In this document: positions 1 through 7,680 of the stretch, piece after piece
How the letters are laid out: every line of letters begins with the position of its first letter
Numbering within the stretch: position 1 is the first letter of the stretch
NCBI GenBank assembly: GCA_023251695.1
Contig: JAHEYE010000047.1
Coordinates: forward strand, 1 to 19,097
From: Sphingobacteriaceae bacterium
Lineage (GTDB): Bacteria > Bacteroidota > Bacteroidia > B-17B0 > Aurantibacillaceae
Length of the DNA stretch: 19,097 nt
Direction: 5' to 3'
The notes under the pieces: generated by a model
Seen by the model: only the letters and a program-made list of their open reading frames with translations
Database searches by the model: none
Told to the model about the DNA's origin: nothing
Translations under genes and position numbers: made by a program

Positions 1-887
1 AAAGGTTTCCACTCATCATCATTATTTCTGCTCACGTATATGTCGCAATTCTTTTGAGCACCGCCTTCATCGCGCATCATGGCGAAGTAGAGAAATTTAT
101 TATCCATCGTGATACTGCAGCCTCCCTGATCATCATTAGTAGCATTAAACGGAAAAGGCATTTCTTCACCTTTGTCGAACACATTCGTGTTATCTTTTCT
201 CGAACGCATAAAAACTTCCTGCTCACGGTCGGTTTGGTAAACAACGTTCTTATTATTGATAGGCATTTTACGTACATAAAGACAATTGCGGTCATCGGGA
301 GAAATGTAAGCGAGGTATTCATCGCGTTCGCTGGAAACGCCCTCAACCAGTTTTGGCTGGAAGGGAACAACTAATTTATTCAGTTCTCCTTCTTTCTTCA
401 TCGACTTCAGCATTTCCTTTGCCTGATAAATTTCTTCATTGTATGATTTGCCGAATTTATTTGCATCACCACTTGTAAACTTTATAAACTTATTCAGGTA
501 CTTAGCGGCTGAATCATTTTTCACTTCCTCATAATAGGCGAAGCCTATATAATAATATGGCTCCGAATGAATATCACCGCATTGAGCGATAGCTTTCATG
601 AAATAAGGTACGCTTGGCATAAAAGATTTACTCTCTAATTTGGCATGCACAATATATTCGAAACCCATTTTCAAATTTGCTTCGGCAAAATCAGGATCTT
701 CTTCTAAACATAGCTTTAAAAATTTTAAACGCTCAGGTTTCGGTGTTTTGCGGTCGGTACCCTTTAGGTATAATTTCTCGAGCTTTTTATCAATTTCTTT
801 ACAGAATTTTTTCTCCCCTTCATCTTCATCCTGTGAAATGAGAGGAAAACACAAACAAACTAATAAACCAAGTAAAAAGCTGCGCAT
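1..887 (-). CDS. Secreted TPR/PD40-repeat protein, N-terminal part, cut by the window edge (possible T9SS/OmpA-family envelope component)
   Basis: The reading frame opens at 887 and stays open for 295 codons to the window edge, so the 3' part is missing. The product starts with a typical signal peptide (about residues 1-19, ending PLISQ before an acidic stretch). Residues about 20-170 are alpha-helical and TPR-like: ALEEDP-type wording appears as CLEEDPDFAEANLKMG, followed by a second helical repeat with YYYIGFAYYEE. From about residue 180 the sequence turns into PD40/WD40-like beta-propeller blades, seen as DEYLAYISPDDRNCLYV and then CSITMDNKFLYFAMM. In Bacteroidota, TPR followed by PD40 blades is the front half of OmpA-type proteins such as the T9SS component PorE, so a peptidoglycan-binding OmpA domain may lie outside the window. 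That is inference. An unrelated PD40 lipoprotein or SprE-like protein is also possible. Two TAnnTTTG-type boxes lie just upstream. Confidence 0.8.
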   Translation of the reverse strand, partial: MRSFLLGLLVCLCFPLISQDEDEGEKKFCKEIDKKLEKLYLKGTDRKTPKPERLKFLKLCLEEDPDFAEANLKMGFEYIVHAKLESKSFMPSVPYFMKAIAQCGDIHSEPYYYIGFAYYEEVKNDSAAKYLNKFIKFTSGDANKFGKSYNEEIYQAKEMLKSMKKEGELNKLVVPFQPKLVEGVSSERDEYLAYISPDDRNCLYVRKMPINNKNVVYQTDREQEVFMRSRKDNTNVFDKGEEMPFPFNATNDDQGGCSITMDNKFLYFAMMRDEGGAQKNCDIYVSRNNDDEWKP

Positions 888-1049
888 AATACAAACATAA
901 TATAAGCAAATTTAATGCTAAGGGTTACACTTTAACATTAATTTATAATTCTTTCTTTACTAAAAGCTGTTAAAAACGGGGTATATCTGTTTATATGTTT
1001 ATTATGCCATGATAAGCAGGCCATGTAATTTTAATTAAAATTTAAAACT
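888..1049. other. Divergent intergenic region
   Basis: This 162-bp AT-rich gap separates the divergent TPR/PD40 and SPFH genes. On the minus strand it carries the two promoter-like boxes noted separately. On the plus strand I found no exact TAnnTTTG element; the start at 1050 is preceded by an A/T-rich stretch, as usual where Shine-Dalgarno pairing is not used. No open frame or stable hairpin is evident. Confidence 0.5.
892..914 (-). promoter_or_regulatory. Candidate promoter boxes for the TPR/PD40 gene
   Basis: Two minus-strand matches to the Bacteroidota -7 element TAnnTTTG: TATGTTTG (892-899) and TAAATTTG (907-914). The nearer box is only 4 nt from the start codon and would give a leaderless message; the farther one would give a leader of about 10-15 nt. 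I see no clear TTG -33 element at the usual spacing for either. Confidence 0.4.
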
Positions 1050-2972
1050 ATGATGACTTTTATTGTGAACTACTGGTGGACGATAATCCCGGTATTTGTG
1101 TTGGTTTTTTACAGACTGTTTTTCAGACTGTTTGGTATAATTATCATACCCGAAGATAAAATTGGTTTAGTAACCAAAAAATTTGTGTTATTCGGTAAAT
1201 CAGAATTACCGCCGGGGCGAATCATTGCCGTAGAGGGAGAAGCGGGCTTTCAGGCACAGACTTTAGCACCGGGAATTTATTTCTGGAAATGGATCTGGCA
1301 ATACGAAATTACCAAACAGCCCTTAACGATTATTCCTCAGGGAAAAATTGGTTTATTGGTTGCAAAAGACGGTACCGAATTGGAAACGGGAAATATTTTA
1401 GCCCGTAAAGTTGAATGTGATGGTTTTCAGGACACTGTTGCCTTTTTAACGAAAGGTGGCCGTAAAGGTCGCCAGAGTGCGCATATCACCGCAGGTACTT
1501 ACCGTATTAATACTTTTCTTTTCGAGATTTTTACTGTAGATATGTTTACCGTAAATGAAAACATGGTAGGCATCGTAACAACTTTAGACGGTATGCCTAT
1601 TGAAGAAGGAAATATTGCAGGTAAAAATGTGACCGGACATAATAATTTTCAGGACACCGATGGGTTTTTAAATAACAATGGTAACAAAGGTTTGCAGCCT
1701 CAGGTAATTTTAGCCGGTTCGTATTATTTAAATCCTTGGTTTGCTTCGGTTGAACAAATAAAAATGACAGAGATTCCTATTGGTTCTGTTGGAGTAGTAA
1801 TTTCTTACGTAGGAAAAGAAGGTAAAGATTTAAGCGGTACAGATTTTAAACACGGCAACATTGTAAGCAAAGGCGAAAAAGGCGTTTGGGCTGAACCATT
1901 AGGTCCGGGTAAATACCCAATCAATTCCTACATCATGCGTGTTGAATTAGTACCAACAACTAACTTGGTTTTAAACTGGGCCAATGCACGTAGCGAATCA
2001 CATCAATTAGACAAACATTTATCAACCATAACTGTCCGAAGTAAAGATGGTTTCCCCTTTAATTTAGATGTGAGTCAAATCATTCACATACCAACTACCG
2101 AAGCACCAAAAGTAATTGCCCGGTTTGGAAATATGATAAATTTAGTCGGACAGGTTTTAGAACCAACCATTGGTAACTATTTCAGAAACTCGGCGCAGGA
2201 CAGTGATGTGATTGCCTTTTTAAGTTCGCGGAAAGAAAGACAAGACGCAGCGAAAAAACGCATCAGTGAAGTGTTAGACCAATACAATGTAAACGGTGTG
2301 GATACTTTAATCGGGGATATTGTTCCGCCTGAGAGTTTAATGAAAACATTAACCGACCGTAAAATTGCAGAAGAACAAAACACAACATTTGAAACACAGA
2401 AACGCGCTGAGATAACCCGTCAGGCTTTAGAAAAAGAGACGGCCGTTGCTGATATGCAAAAAGAAATTGTGAAAGCCGATCAAGGTGTATTAATTGCTGA
2501 ACGTATTGCGGATGCTACTGTAAAAAAAGCAACCGGTGATGCCAGCGGTGTGAAAATTTCATCAAACGCGGAGGCAGAACGTTTAAAAGTAATTGCTAAC
2601 GCTGATGCTGAAAAAACAAAAGTTCTGGCTAATGCCGAAGCTGAAAAAGTAAAAGCTCTTGCAAATGCCGAAGCTGAAAAAATTTCGGTTACCGGTAATG
2701 CCGAAGCTGAAAAGATTTTAGCTATTGGTAAATCAAATGCTGAAGCCTATAAATTATCGGTAAGCGCAATGGGCGGAGACAACTTTACCAAATTAAAAGT
2801 AACCGAAGCTATAGGCAGAGAACGCATCAAAATAATTCCTGAAGTATTAATTACAGGTGGCGGTGATGGTGCAAACGGACCAATAAGCGGATTACTGGGT
2901 TTGCAATTACTGGAAGGCATTACGAAGAAAATGGTTGAAGACGGAGGGAAGACAGACGAGAAGAAGAAGTAG
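1050..2972 (+). CDS. Flotillin-like SPFH/band 7 membrane scaffold protein with repeated N-terminal modules
   Basis: A 640-aa membrane-anchored scaffold of the SPFH (band 7/flotillin) type; such proteins organise membrane microdomains. A hydrophobic segment at about residues 8-33 anchors the N-terminus. Residues about 38-296 contain four related modules of 46-60 residues, each beginning with a V/I-G-x-V strand and ending in G-x-Y-x-x-N or PGIYFW-like wording (near 74, 149, 223 and 287). The SPFH core follows at about 300-440 (SKDGFPFNLDVSQIIHIP and later DIVPPESL). A long helix from about 435 to 575 contains the flotillin signature of repeated AEAEK motifs (seen near 507, 529, 540 and 551). 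The tail has a glycine-rich GGGDG segment followed by a hydrophobic LLGLQLLEGI helix and a lysine-rich end. Two adjacent ATG codons are available; the first is taken. The stop codon directly abuts the tandem array. Confidence 0.9.
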   Translation: MMTFIVNYWWTIIPVFVLVFYRLFFRLFGIIIIPEDKIGLVTKKFVLFGKSELPPGRIIAVEGEAGFQAQTLAPGIYFWKWIWQYEITKQPLTIIPQGKIGLLVAKDGTELETGNILARKVECDGFQDTVAFLTKGGRKGRQSAHITAGTYRINTFLFEIFTVDMFTVNENMVGIVTTLDGMPIEEGNIAGKNVTGHNNFQDTDGFLNNNGNKGLQPQVILAGSYYLNPWFASVEQIKMTEIPIGSVGVVISYVGKEGKDLSGTDFKHGNIVSKGEKGVWAEPLGPGKYPINSYIMRVELVPTTNLVLNWANARSESHQLDKHLSTITVRSKDGFPFNLDVSQIIHIPTTEAPKVIARFGNMINLVGQVLEPTIGNYFRNSAQDSDVIAFLSSRKERQDAAKKRISEVLDQYNVNGVDTLIGDIVPPESLMKTLTDRKIAEEQNTTFETQKRAEITRQALEKETAVADMQKEIVKADQGVLIAERIADATVKKATGDASGVKISSNAEAERLKVIANADAEKTKVLANAEAEKVKALANAEAEKISVTGNAEAEKILAIGKSNAEAYKLSVSAMGGDNFTKLKVTEAIGRERIKIIPEVLITGGGDGANGPISGLLGLQLLEGITKKMVEDGGKTDEKKK

Positions 2973-3110
2973 GCGGTGGCAGGAGGCAGAAAGCAGTTGG
3001 CAGTAAGCAGAAGGCGGTAGGCAGTAAGCAGAAGGCGGTAGGCAGGAGGCAGTAGCAGGAGGCAGTAGGCAGAATGCAGTTGGCAGAAGGCGGTAAGCAG
3101 AAAGCAGTAT
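2973..3110 (+). repeat. Tandem array of 20 degenerate heptamers (consensus GCAGNAR)
   Basis: Twenty units starting with GC follow each other without spacers: eighteen are 7 bp and two are 6 bp (first unit 2973-2978 and GCAGTA at 3049-3054). Frequent versions are GCAGAAG, GCAGTAA, GCGGTAG and GCAGGAG. The array starts on the base after the stop codon of the SPFH gene and ends 23 bp before the cupin start. It is much richer in G+C than its surroundings and shows strong purine strand bias. It is a simple tandem repeat, not CRISPR. The opposite strand stays open through it only because of the repeat composition. Confidence 0.95.
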
Positions 3111-3133
3111 ATAGATGGGCAGTATAAAGTAAA

Positions 3134-3502
3134 ATGGAGATTAACAAAATAAATATCAGCGAGAAACTTAATCTGTTTACTGATCATTGGAACCCGCGGA
3201 TTGTAGGTGAATTGAACGGTCAGCAGGTTAAGCTCGCTAAATTCCAAGGCGAATTTGTGTGGCACAAGCACGATAACGAAGACGAACTATTTTTGGTATT
3301 GGAAGGCAGTTTTAAAATGGAATTGCGGGATAAAACCATTGAAATAAACAAAGGTGATTTTATTATTATTCCGAAAGGCGTTGAACACAAACCTTCCGCC
3401 GAAAAAGAAGTTCAGATTATGTTATTTGAACCTGCCTCTACCTTGAATACAGGAAATATTCCTGAATCTGAACGCACCAAAAAGAATTTAGAATGGATTT
3501 AA
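3134..3502 (+). CDS. Single-domain cupin protein
   Basis: A 122-aa cytoplasmic protein with both conserved cupin motifs. Motif 1 is G39...H44-K-H46-x4-E51-x6-G58 and motif 2 is G74-x5-P80-x-G82-x2-H85. These supply the usual three-His-one-Glu metal site on a small beta-barrel. The length fits stand-alone cupin_2 proteins. The substrate cannot be told from the sequence: members include dioxygenases, isomerases and small-molecule binding proteins, so no reaction is assigned. The start at 3134 lies 23 bp after the tandem array, so transcription probably comes through the array from the SPFH gene, or from a promoter I do not recognise. A palindromic terminator follows directly. Confidence 0.9.
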   Translation: MEINKINISEKLNLFTDHWNPRIVGELNGQQVKLAKFQGEFVWHKHDNEDELFLVLEGSFKMELRDKTIEINKGDFIIIPKGVEHKPSAEKEVQIMLFEPASTLNTGNIPESERTKKNLEWI

Positions 3503-3505
3503 TAA

Positions 3506-3535
3506 AAAAACCCTTTGCAATTGCAAAGGGTTTTT
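3506..3535. terminator. Perfect palindromic bidirectional terminator
   Basis: A perfect 30-bp palindrome with arms AAAAACCCTTTGCAA and its complement, giving a CCCTTTGC/GCAAAGGG stem with A-tract before and T-tract after on both strands. It sits between the ends of the convergent cupin (3502) and thioredoxin-like gene (3538), so it can act as an intrinsic terminator for both. Confidence 0.9.
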
Positions 3536-3537
3536 AA

Positions 3538-5052
3538 TTACTTCTTTTTTTCCTGGGCTTTTTCCTGCGCGTCAAAAGCCTTAATGAGTTCCGGCACCTG
3601 CTCTACGGATAAGCGTTTAGCTTTGATAATCTTGTTACTATCCAGTAAATAAATAACAGGCGTTGAGAAAATATCATACTTGGTCTTTATATTATTGATG
3701 TGAATAGGATCCCAAACATTAATAAAATCGCTCAGCTTATTTTCAATCAAATATTTCCGCCACTTATCGTATTCGTGCTGCGTATACACGCAAAATATTT
3801 TAACATCGTACTTTTTCTTTAATTCAGCATAAGCGTCTTTTAATTTTGGCATTTCAGTTTTGCAATGACCGCAATCCACATCCCAAAACACCAGAACTGT
3901 ATATTTTGCTTTTAAAGAATAAAGGGTAGTGTACAATCCGGTTAATTTTTGAATATTGTCGTAATACAATTTTGTAACAGACTGACTGGTTTTCGCTGTA
4001 TCAAAACCCATTTTGTTGACTGCTTTTGAATTTATTGTGTCAATCATTAACAGGTCCGGTGCCTGTGAACCTAACAAGAGCGGCTTCAAAATATCAACCC
4101 GTTCAATAATTTTTTCTGCTGTTTTTTCGTCGTACACTCCTTTTGCTAATCCGGTGCGGACGTATTTGTCAACCAAATTGCAAAACACCCGATCGAATCC
4201 CATGATTTTGCTTTGCTCGTAATTGGGCATGAAATAAGCCAACAAAAATTTATACATCTCGCTGCCAGGCACACATTGCGCCATCGTACGATCAATTTCA
4301 GCCGAAATCGTATCCGGTAACTGTAATATCACTCTGTCGAAATAACGTTTTACCCTGTCTGCAAAAAATGGTGTGCGTAATAAACGATCATCCTTAAAAT
4401 TAACTCCCTCCCAAAAATGGGTTTTATAATACTTGTATTGCGCTGCGCTATCCGGACGACCATTGCTTGCTTTTGGAACATCTTTTAATTCTTTCTCCGT
4501 CTTCAGATTTAATACATCGCCTAAAAATGTACCTGCATGGGTTTTCAGGAAATCGGTATCAAATTTCATTACCGTTTCATTCAGGGTTTTCATTTTCTCA
4601 GTCACATATTTGGAAGAATCCGCCTTACTCATCCCTTTGGTCTCCCCCTTCACTTTTCCGAACTCAAGGTTTTTCTGGCTTATGAATTTAATATAATTGA
4701 AAAAGTTTTCGTTCTCCTTTGAATCAAGCGATTTTAATGAATTTACCATGTCGCTGATATCGCTGGCGAAAGTCAATTTCTGATTTTCGTTTACAAAAAA
4801 ATCGAAATACCGTACTTTATCCTGACTTACTAAAAAATACACGCCCTTATCAAGAGGTTTCTTTCCTTTAAAAGTGATGGCGCCGTTTTTTACTTTTTTA
4901 CAGGTATCGGAAATATACTGTTTATCGAAATTATATTTAGCCAAAAACACCATCGAATCTTTGGCGCCCTTGATGTTAACTTTAATATCGTAGCCCTGTG
5001 AAAAACAAAACGAGCAGGTAAAGGCTAAAAAAAGTACAATTGATTTTTTCAT
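3538..5052 (-). CDS. Periplasmic thioredoxin-like protein with N-terminal DUF4369-like domain (paralogue A)
   Basis: A 504-aa exported protein. Residues 1-19 form a signal peptide (MKKSIVLFLAFTCSFCFSQ). Residues about 20-110 resemble the beta-rich DUF4369 domain found in front of Bacteroidota thiol-disulfide oxidoreductases. A long helical middle region follows (about 110-330), possibly of DUF5106 type. The C-terminal 340-495 is thioredoxin/TlpA-like: LLGSQAPDLLMID, then VFWDVDCGHCKTEMP with the C394-G-H-C397 active site, and the cis-proline region IFSTPVIYLLD. Likely role: reduction or exchange of disulfides in envelope or secreted proteins; the partner is unknown. Two further cysteines (C51 and the one in AQCVPG) are conserved in the neighbouring paralogue. 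The gene lies 25 bp downstream of that paralogue and ends at the palindromic terminator. Confidence 0.88.
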   Translation of the reverse strand: MKKSIVLFLAFTCSFCFSQGYDIKVNIKGAKDSMVFLAKYNFDKQYISDTCKKVKNGAITFKGKKPLDKGVYFLVSQDKVRYFDFFVNENQKLTFASDISDMVNSLKSLDSKENENFFNYIKFISQKNLEFGKVKGETKGMSKADSSKYVTEKMKTLNETVMKFDTDFLKTHAGTFLGDVLNLKTEKELKDVPKASNGRPDSAAQYKYYKTHFWEGVNFKDDRLLRTPFFADRVKRYFDRVILQLPDTISAEIDRTMAQCVPGSEMYKFLLAYFMPNYEQSKIMGFDRVFCNLVDKYVRTGLAKGVYDEKTAEKIIERVDILKPLLLGSQAPDLLMIDTINSKAVNKMGFDTAKTSQSVTKLYYDNIQKLTGLYTTLYSLKAKYTVLVFWDVDCGHCKTEMPKLKDAYAELKKKYDVKIFCVYTQHEYDKWRKYLIENKLSDFINVWDPIHINNIKTKYDIFSTPVIYLLDSNKIIKAKRLSVEQVPELIKAFDAQEKAQEKKK

Positions 5053-5068
5053 GATCTTAAAATTATAG

Positions 5069-5076
5069 CAAATTTA
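5069..5076 (-). promoter_or_regulatory. Candidate -7 promoter element for paralogue A
   Basis: TAAATTTG on the minus strand matches TAnnTTTG, 16 nt before the start codon of the thioredoxin-like gene ending at 3538. It sits in the 25-bp gap between the two paralogues. No TTG at -33 is obvious, and co-transcription with the upstream gene is equally possible. Confidence 0.35.
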
Positions 5077-5077
5077 A

Positions 5078-6601
5078 TTATTTTTTCATTTTTTCTTCCT
5101 GTTCGTAACCTTTAATGATGTCGGTTATTTTTTCAACAGGCATGTGTTTTGATTTGATGATCTTATTTTTATCCAGCAAATACACTTTAGGCGTCGAAAA
5201 AATATCGTATTTGGTTTTTATATTATTAATATGAACGGGATCGTACACATTAATAAAATCAAGCTTTTTGTCGATGATATATTTCCTCCACTTATCAAAT
5301 TCGTAAACAGTATACACCGAAAATACTTTCACATCAATCGTTTTTTTCAATTCATGATAAATATCCAAAAGTTTCGGAATTTCCGTTACGCAATGACTGC
5401 AATCCACATCCCAGAAAATAAGAATGGTGTATTTGGCCTGCACCGACGACAATGTTTTGTACAGTGGTGCCAGTTTGTCTATGTTTTTATAATATAATTT
5501 CGTAACGCCATCACTTGTATTTGCGGTATCAAATCCCATTTTATTTACAATTTTTGCGTTGGTGGTATCAATCATAAATAAATCAGGCGCCACCGAACCG
5601 ATTAACAAAGGCTTAATAATATCGGCCTTCTCAATAATCTTCATGGTCGTTTTCTCATCATAAATTTTTCCTGATTTTCCCTTACGGATATAATTATCAA
5701 CCAGCATTACAAACACTTTATCAAAGCCAACGAGTTTTGGGTTCTCATACTCCACCATAAAGTGGACAAAAAGAAAATTAAATAATTCAGTTTCCGGAAT
5801 GCATTGCGATAAGATTTTGTCTATCTCGGCCGCAACTGTATCAGGGCCTAACTGATTAACAATTTGATCAAAATATTTTTTCAGTCTTACATCGAAAAAC
5901 TGATTCCGTATAATTCTCCCGTCTTTAAAATCAACACCATCCCAATAATGACTCTTATAATAATTGAAACGGTACATAATGCTATCGTTAAGTGTTTTTA
6001 ATCCCTGAGGGTAAGTCTTAACTTCTTTTTCCGTTCTCAAATTCAACCATAAACCAAGAAAACTAGCCTGATTACGTTTAATAAAATCAGCTTCGAATTT
6101 AATCACATCGTCGGTAAATTCTTTTGCTTTATTCTGCATAAACTTCGCCGAATCTGCCTTGCTCATTCCCTTTGTACCTTTTGTTAAGGCACCAAACTGT
6201 TTGTTTTTATCAATAAAGAACCTTGTATAACTGAAAAATTCCTCATTCACTTTCGAACCGCTGCATTTCAGATTGTATTGCAAATCGGCCATATCAGTGC
6301 TAAGGTTAAATTTAAAGCTGTCGTCAACAATAAAATCAAAACGGTGAACCGCTTTTCCTTCTTTATCCATACTTGCTAAAAAATACATCCCCTTGTCCAA
6401 ATCCCTTTTCCCCTTAAAAATAATATTACCGCCGATTGTGTTTTTACAGGTATCAACAATATATTGCTTTCCAAAAGTGTATTTGGCTAAATAGGCAAAC
6501 GAATCCGTAAAGTTTTTAATGGTGATTTTTATTTCGTAATTGTTCTGAGAATAGGCCTTAAAACCAAAAAGGACAAGTAAAAAAGGGATCAATTTCTTCA
6601 T
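5078..6601 (-). CDS. Periplasmic thioredoxin-like protein with N-terminal DUF4369-like domain (paralogue B)
   Basis: A 507-aa paralogue of the next gene downstream, colinear over the full length and, by eye, identical at roughly half the positions. It has a signal peptide (MKKLIPFLLVLFGFKAYSQ), a DUF4369-like beta-rich region, a helical middle and a C-terminal thioredoxin fold. The active site is C401-S-H-C404 in IFWDVDCSHCVTEIP, with IFSTPKVYLLD as the cis-proline segment. The pair shares blocks such as SKADSAKF/SKADSSKY, VNKMGFDTA and HINNIKTKYDIFSTP, showing a tandem duplication with retention of function. The dipeptide between the active cysteines differs (SH against GH), which in this superfamily tunes redox potential, so the two may differ in substrate or direction. 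The aminopeptidase gene lies 40 bp upstream on the same strand. Confidence 0.88.
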   Translation of the reverse strand: MKKLIPFLLVLFGFKAYSQNNYEIKITIKNFTDSFAYLAKYTFGKQYIVDTCKNTIGGNIIFKGKRDLDKGMYFLASMDKEGKAVHRFDFIVDDSFKFNLSTDMADLQYNLKCSGSKVNEEFFSYTRFFIDKNKQFGALTKGTKGMSKADSAKFMQNKAKEFTDDVIKFEADFIKRNQASFLGLWLNLRTEKEVKTYPQGLKTLNDSIMYRFNYYKSHYWDGVDFKDGRIIRNQFFDVRLKKYFDQIVNQLGPDTVAAEIDKILSQCIPETELFNFLFVHFMVEYENPKLVGFDKVFVMLVDNYIRKGKSGKIYDEKTTMKIIEKADIIKPLLIGSVAPDLFMIDTTNAKIVNKMGFDTANTSDGVTKLYYKNIDKLAPLYKTLSSVQAKYTILIFWDVDCSHCVTEIPKLLDIYHELKKTIDVKVFSVYTVYEFDKWRKYIIDKKLDFINVYDPVHINNIKTKYDIFSTPKVYLLDKNKIIKSKHMPVEKITDIIKGYEQEEKMKK

Positions 6602-6605
6602 AAAT

Positions 6606-6613
6606 CAAATATA
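6606..6613 (-). promoter_or_regulatory. Candidate -7 promoter element for paralogue B
   Basis: TATATTTG on the minus strand is a full match to TAnnTTTG, 4 nt upstream of the start codon, which would give a leaderless or nearly leaderless message. There is no clear TTG element at the usual distance. It lies in the 40-bp gap behind the aminopeptidase gene. Confidence 0.4.
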
Positions 6614-6641
6614 CTTTAATTGTGATTATTTACAGAAGGTT

Positions 6642-7655
6642 TTACTTCAAAGATTGTACCATTTTAGGCAGGTTGGATTGATAAATTTTGTTAAAAACCC
6701 CCTCGAGAGAGTCTTGCAGACTATTGTACTGATTAAAATCTACAAACCAGGCATTTTTAAACCCGAGTATATTGTTTTTTACTGCTTTTATCCGGCTTTT
6801 ATCTGCTAAATCCAAGCGTTCAAACGAATTTGCAATCAGAGAGATTTTCCGCAATTTCAAAAGCTTTTTTCGACCCGATTCAAATGCTGATATGCTATCG
6901 TAATACCTGTTTAACGCCGTCAATTGTCCTGCTGTATGCTCATCCATTAATTTATTATCAGAATAACCTTCCTTATAGAAATTCAGCTCCGTACTATCGC
7001 CTGCTAAAAATCTAAGGGTTGCTTTATGTGCAATAAAAGAGGCCAGATTTTCATTAAAATCAACAGAACTTCCTGCATAATAAGTGGCATGAAACAATTC
7101 GTGGAAAATCAGGTTACATAAATTGCCTTTACTTTTATTTAGCATATTGCTTAAAACCGGGTCGGAGAACCAACCCAAGGTTGACCATGCCGAAACACTG
7201 CGCATATCAACATCATAACCATCGCAAATCAGTTTATTTTTTAAGACCAGTGCTTTCTCTTTATCAAAAAAACCCTTGTAAGAAACTTTTCCTACGATAG
7301 GAAATTGCCAGTAAAACGGCTCAATTTTATAGGGAGAAGAAGCGGTAATAACCCATAAAACAGGTGCATTTTTTTGATTATAAATTTTAGTGAAATTTTT
7401 TGTGGGTTTGTAGTTGAGACTGTCGACCGAGTATTTTTTTATTTCTTCAATTAAAGCCAGATTTAATTTTTGCTGCTCAGTGATGGCGGATTCATCTGCG
7501 TATTCCTTAAAACTTTGGGTATGCGTCAATAAATAGATTTGACCGTGCGACTGATGAATCAGATAAACTGTTGTTTCGTGAAAGACCGAACAAATGCAAA
7601 TAAAAAGCCATAAAAACAGACTGCATAATATTTTGATGAACTTTTTAAAAGGCAT
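6642..7655 (-). CDS. Predicted zinc aminopeptidase (PF10023/COG4324 type), membrane-anchored
   Basis: A 337-aa protein with a hydrophobic N-terminus (about residues 8-27) that is either a signal peptide or an anchor. The gluzincin motif is H185-E-L-F-H189, followed by N201-E202-N203, whose glutamate would be the third zinc ligand. The wording around it is typical for the 'predicted aminopeptidase' family: FYWQFPIVGKVSYKGFFD, then SAWSTLGWFSDPVLSNML, then the HExxH and FNENLASFIAHK. Length fits the family (about 340-370). The substrate is unknown; family naming is based on motif rather than biochemistry. It is divergent from the DUF218 gene with only 25 bp between starts, and probably heads a minus-strand unit with the two thioredoxin-like genes (gaps of 40 and 25 bp). 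Confidence 0.88.
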   Translation of the reverse strand: MPFKKFIKILCSLFLWLFICICSVFHETTVYLIHQSHGQIYLLTHTQSFKEYADESAITEQQKLNLALIEEIKKYSVDSLNYKPTKNFTKIYNQKNAPVLWVITASSPYKIEPFYWQFPIVGKVSYKGFFDKEKALVLKNKLICDGYDVDMRSVSAWSTLGWFSDPVLSNMLNKSKGNLCNLIFHELFHATYYAGSSVDFNENLASFIAHKATLRFLAGDSTELNFYKEGYSDNKLMDEHTAGQLTALNRYYDSISAFESGRKKLLKLRKISLIANSFERLDLADKSRIKAVKNNILGFKNAWFVDFNQYNSLQDSLEGVFNKIYQSNLPKMVQSLK

Positions 7656-7665
7656 AGAAAATCAC

Positions 7666-7673
7666 TAATTTCG
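7666..7673 (+). promoter_or_regulatory. Weak candidate -7 element for the DUF218 gene
   Basis: TAATTTCG resembles TAnnTTTG with one mismatch and ends 7 nt before the ATG at 7681. The divergent gap is only 25 bp, so any promoter for this gene must have its upstream part inside the coding start of the aminopeptidase gene. No convincing -33 element was identified. Confidence 0.25.
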
Positions 7674-7680
7674 TGCTATT

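Noticed and set aside
54..374. Plus-strand open frame of 106 codons at the left end
   Set aside because: The opposite strand carries a much longer frame with signal peptide, TPR and PD40 features; this is its shadow.
2973..3110. CRISPR array
   Set aside because: Units are 7 bp, directly adjacent and without unique spacers; no cas genes are present.
2747..3271. Minus-strand open frame of 174 codons rich in LLPTAFC-type repeats
   Set aside because: It is the shadow of the heptamer array, extended into the SPFH and cupin genes; a 7-bp repeat without stops yields open frames on both strands.
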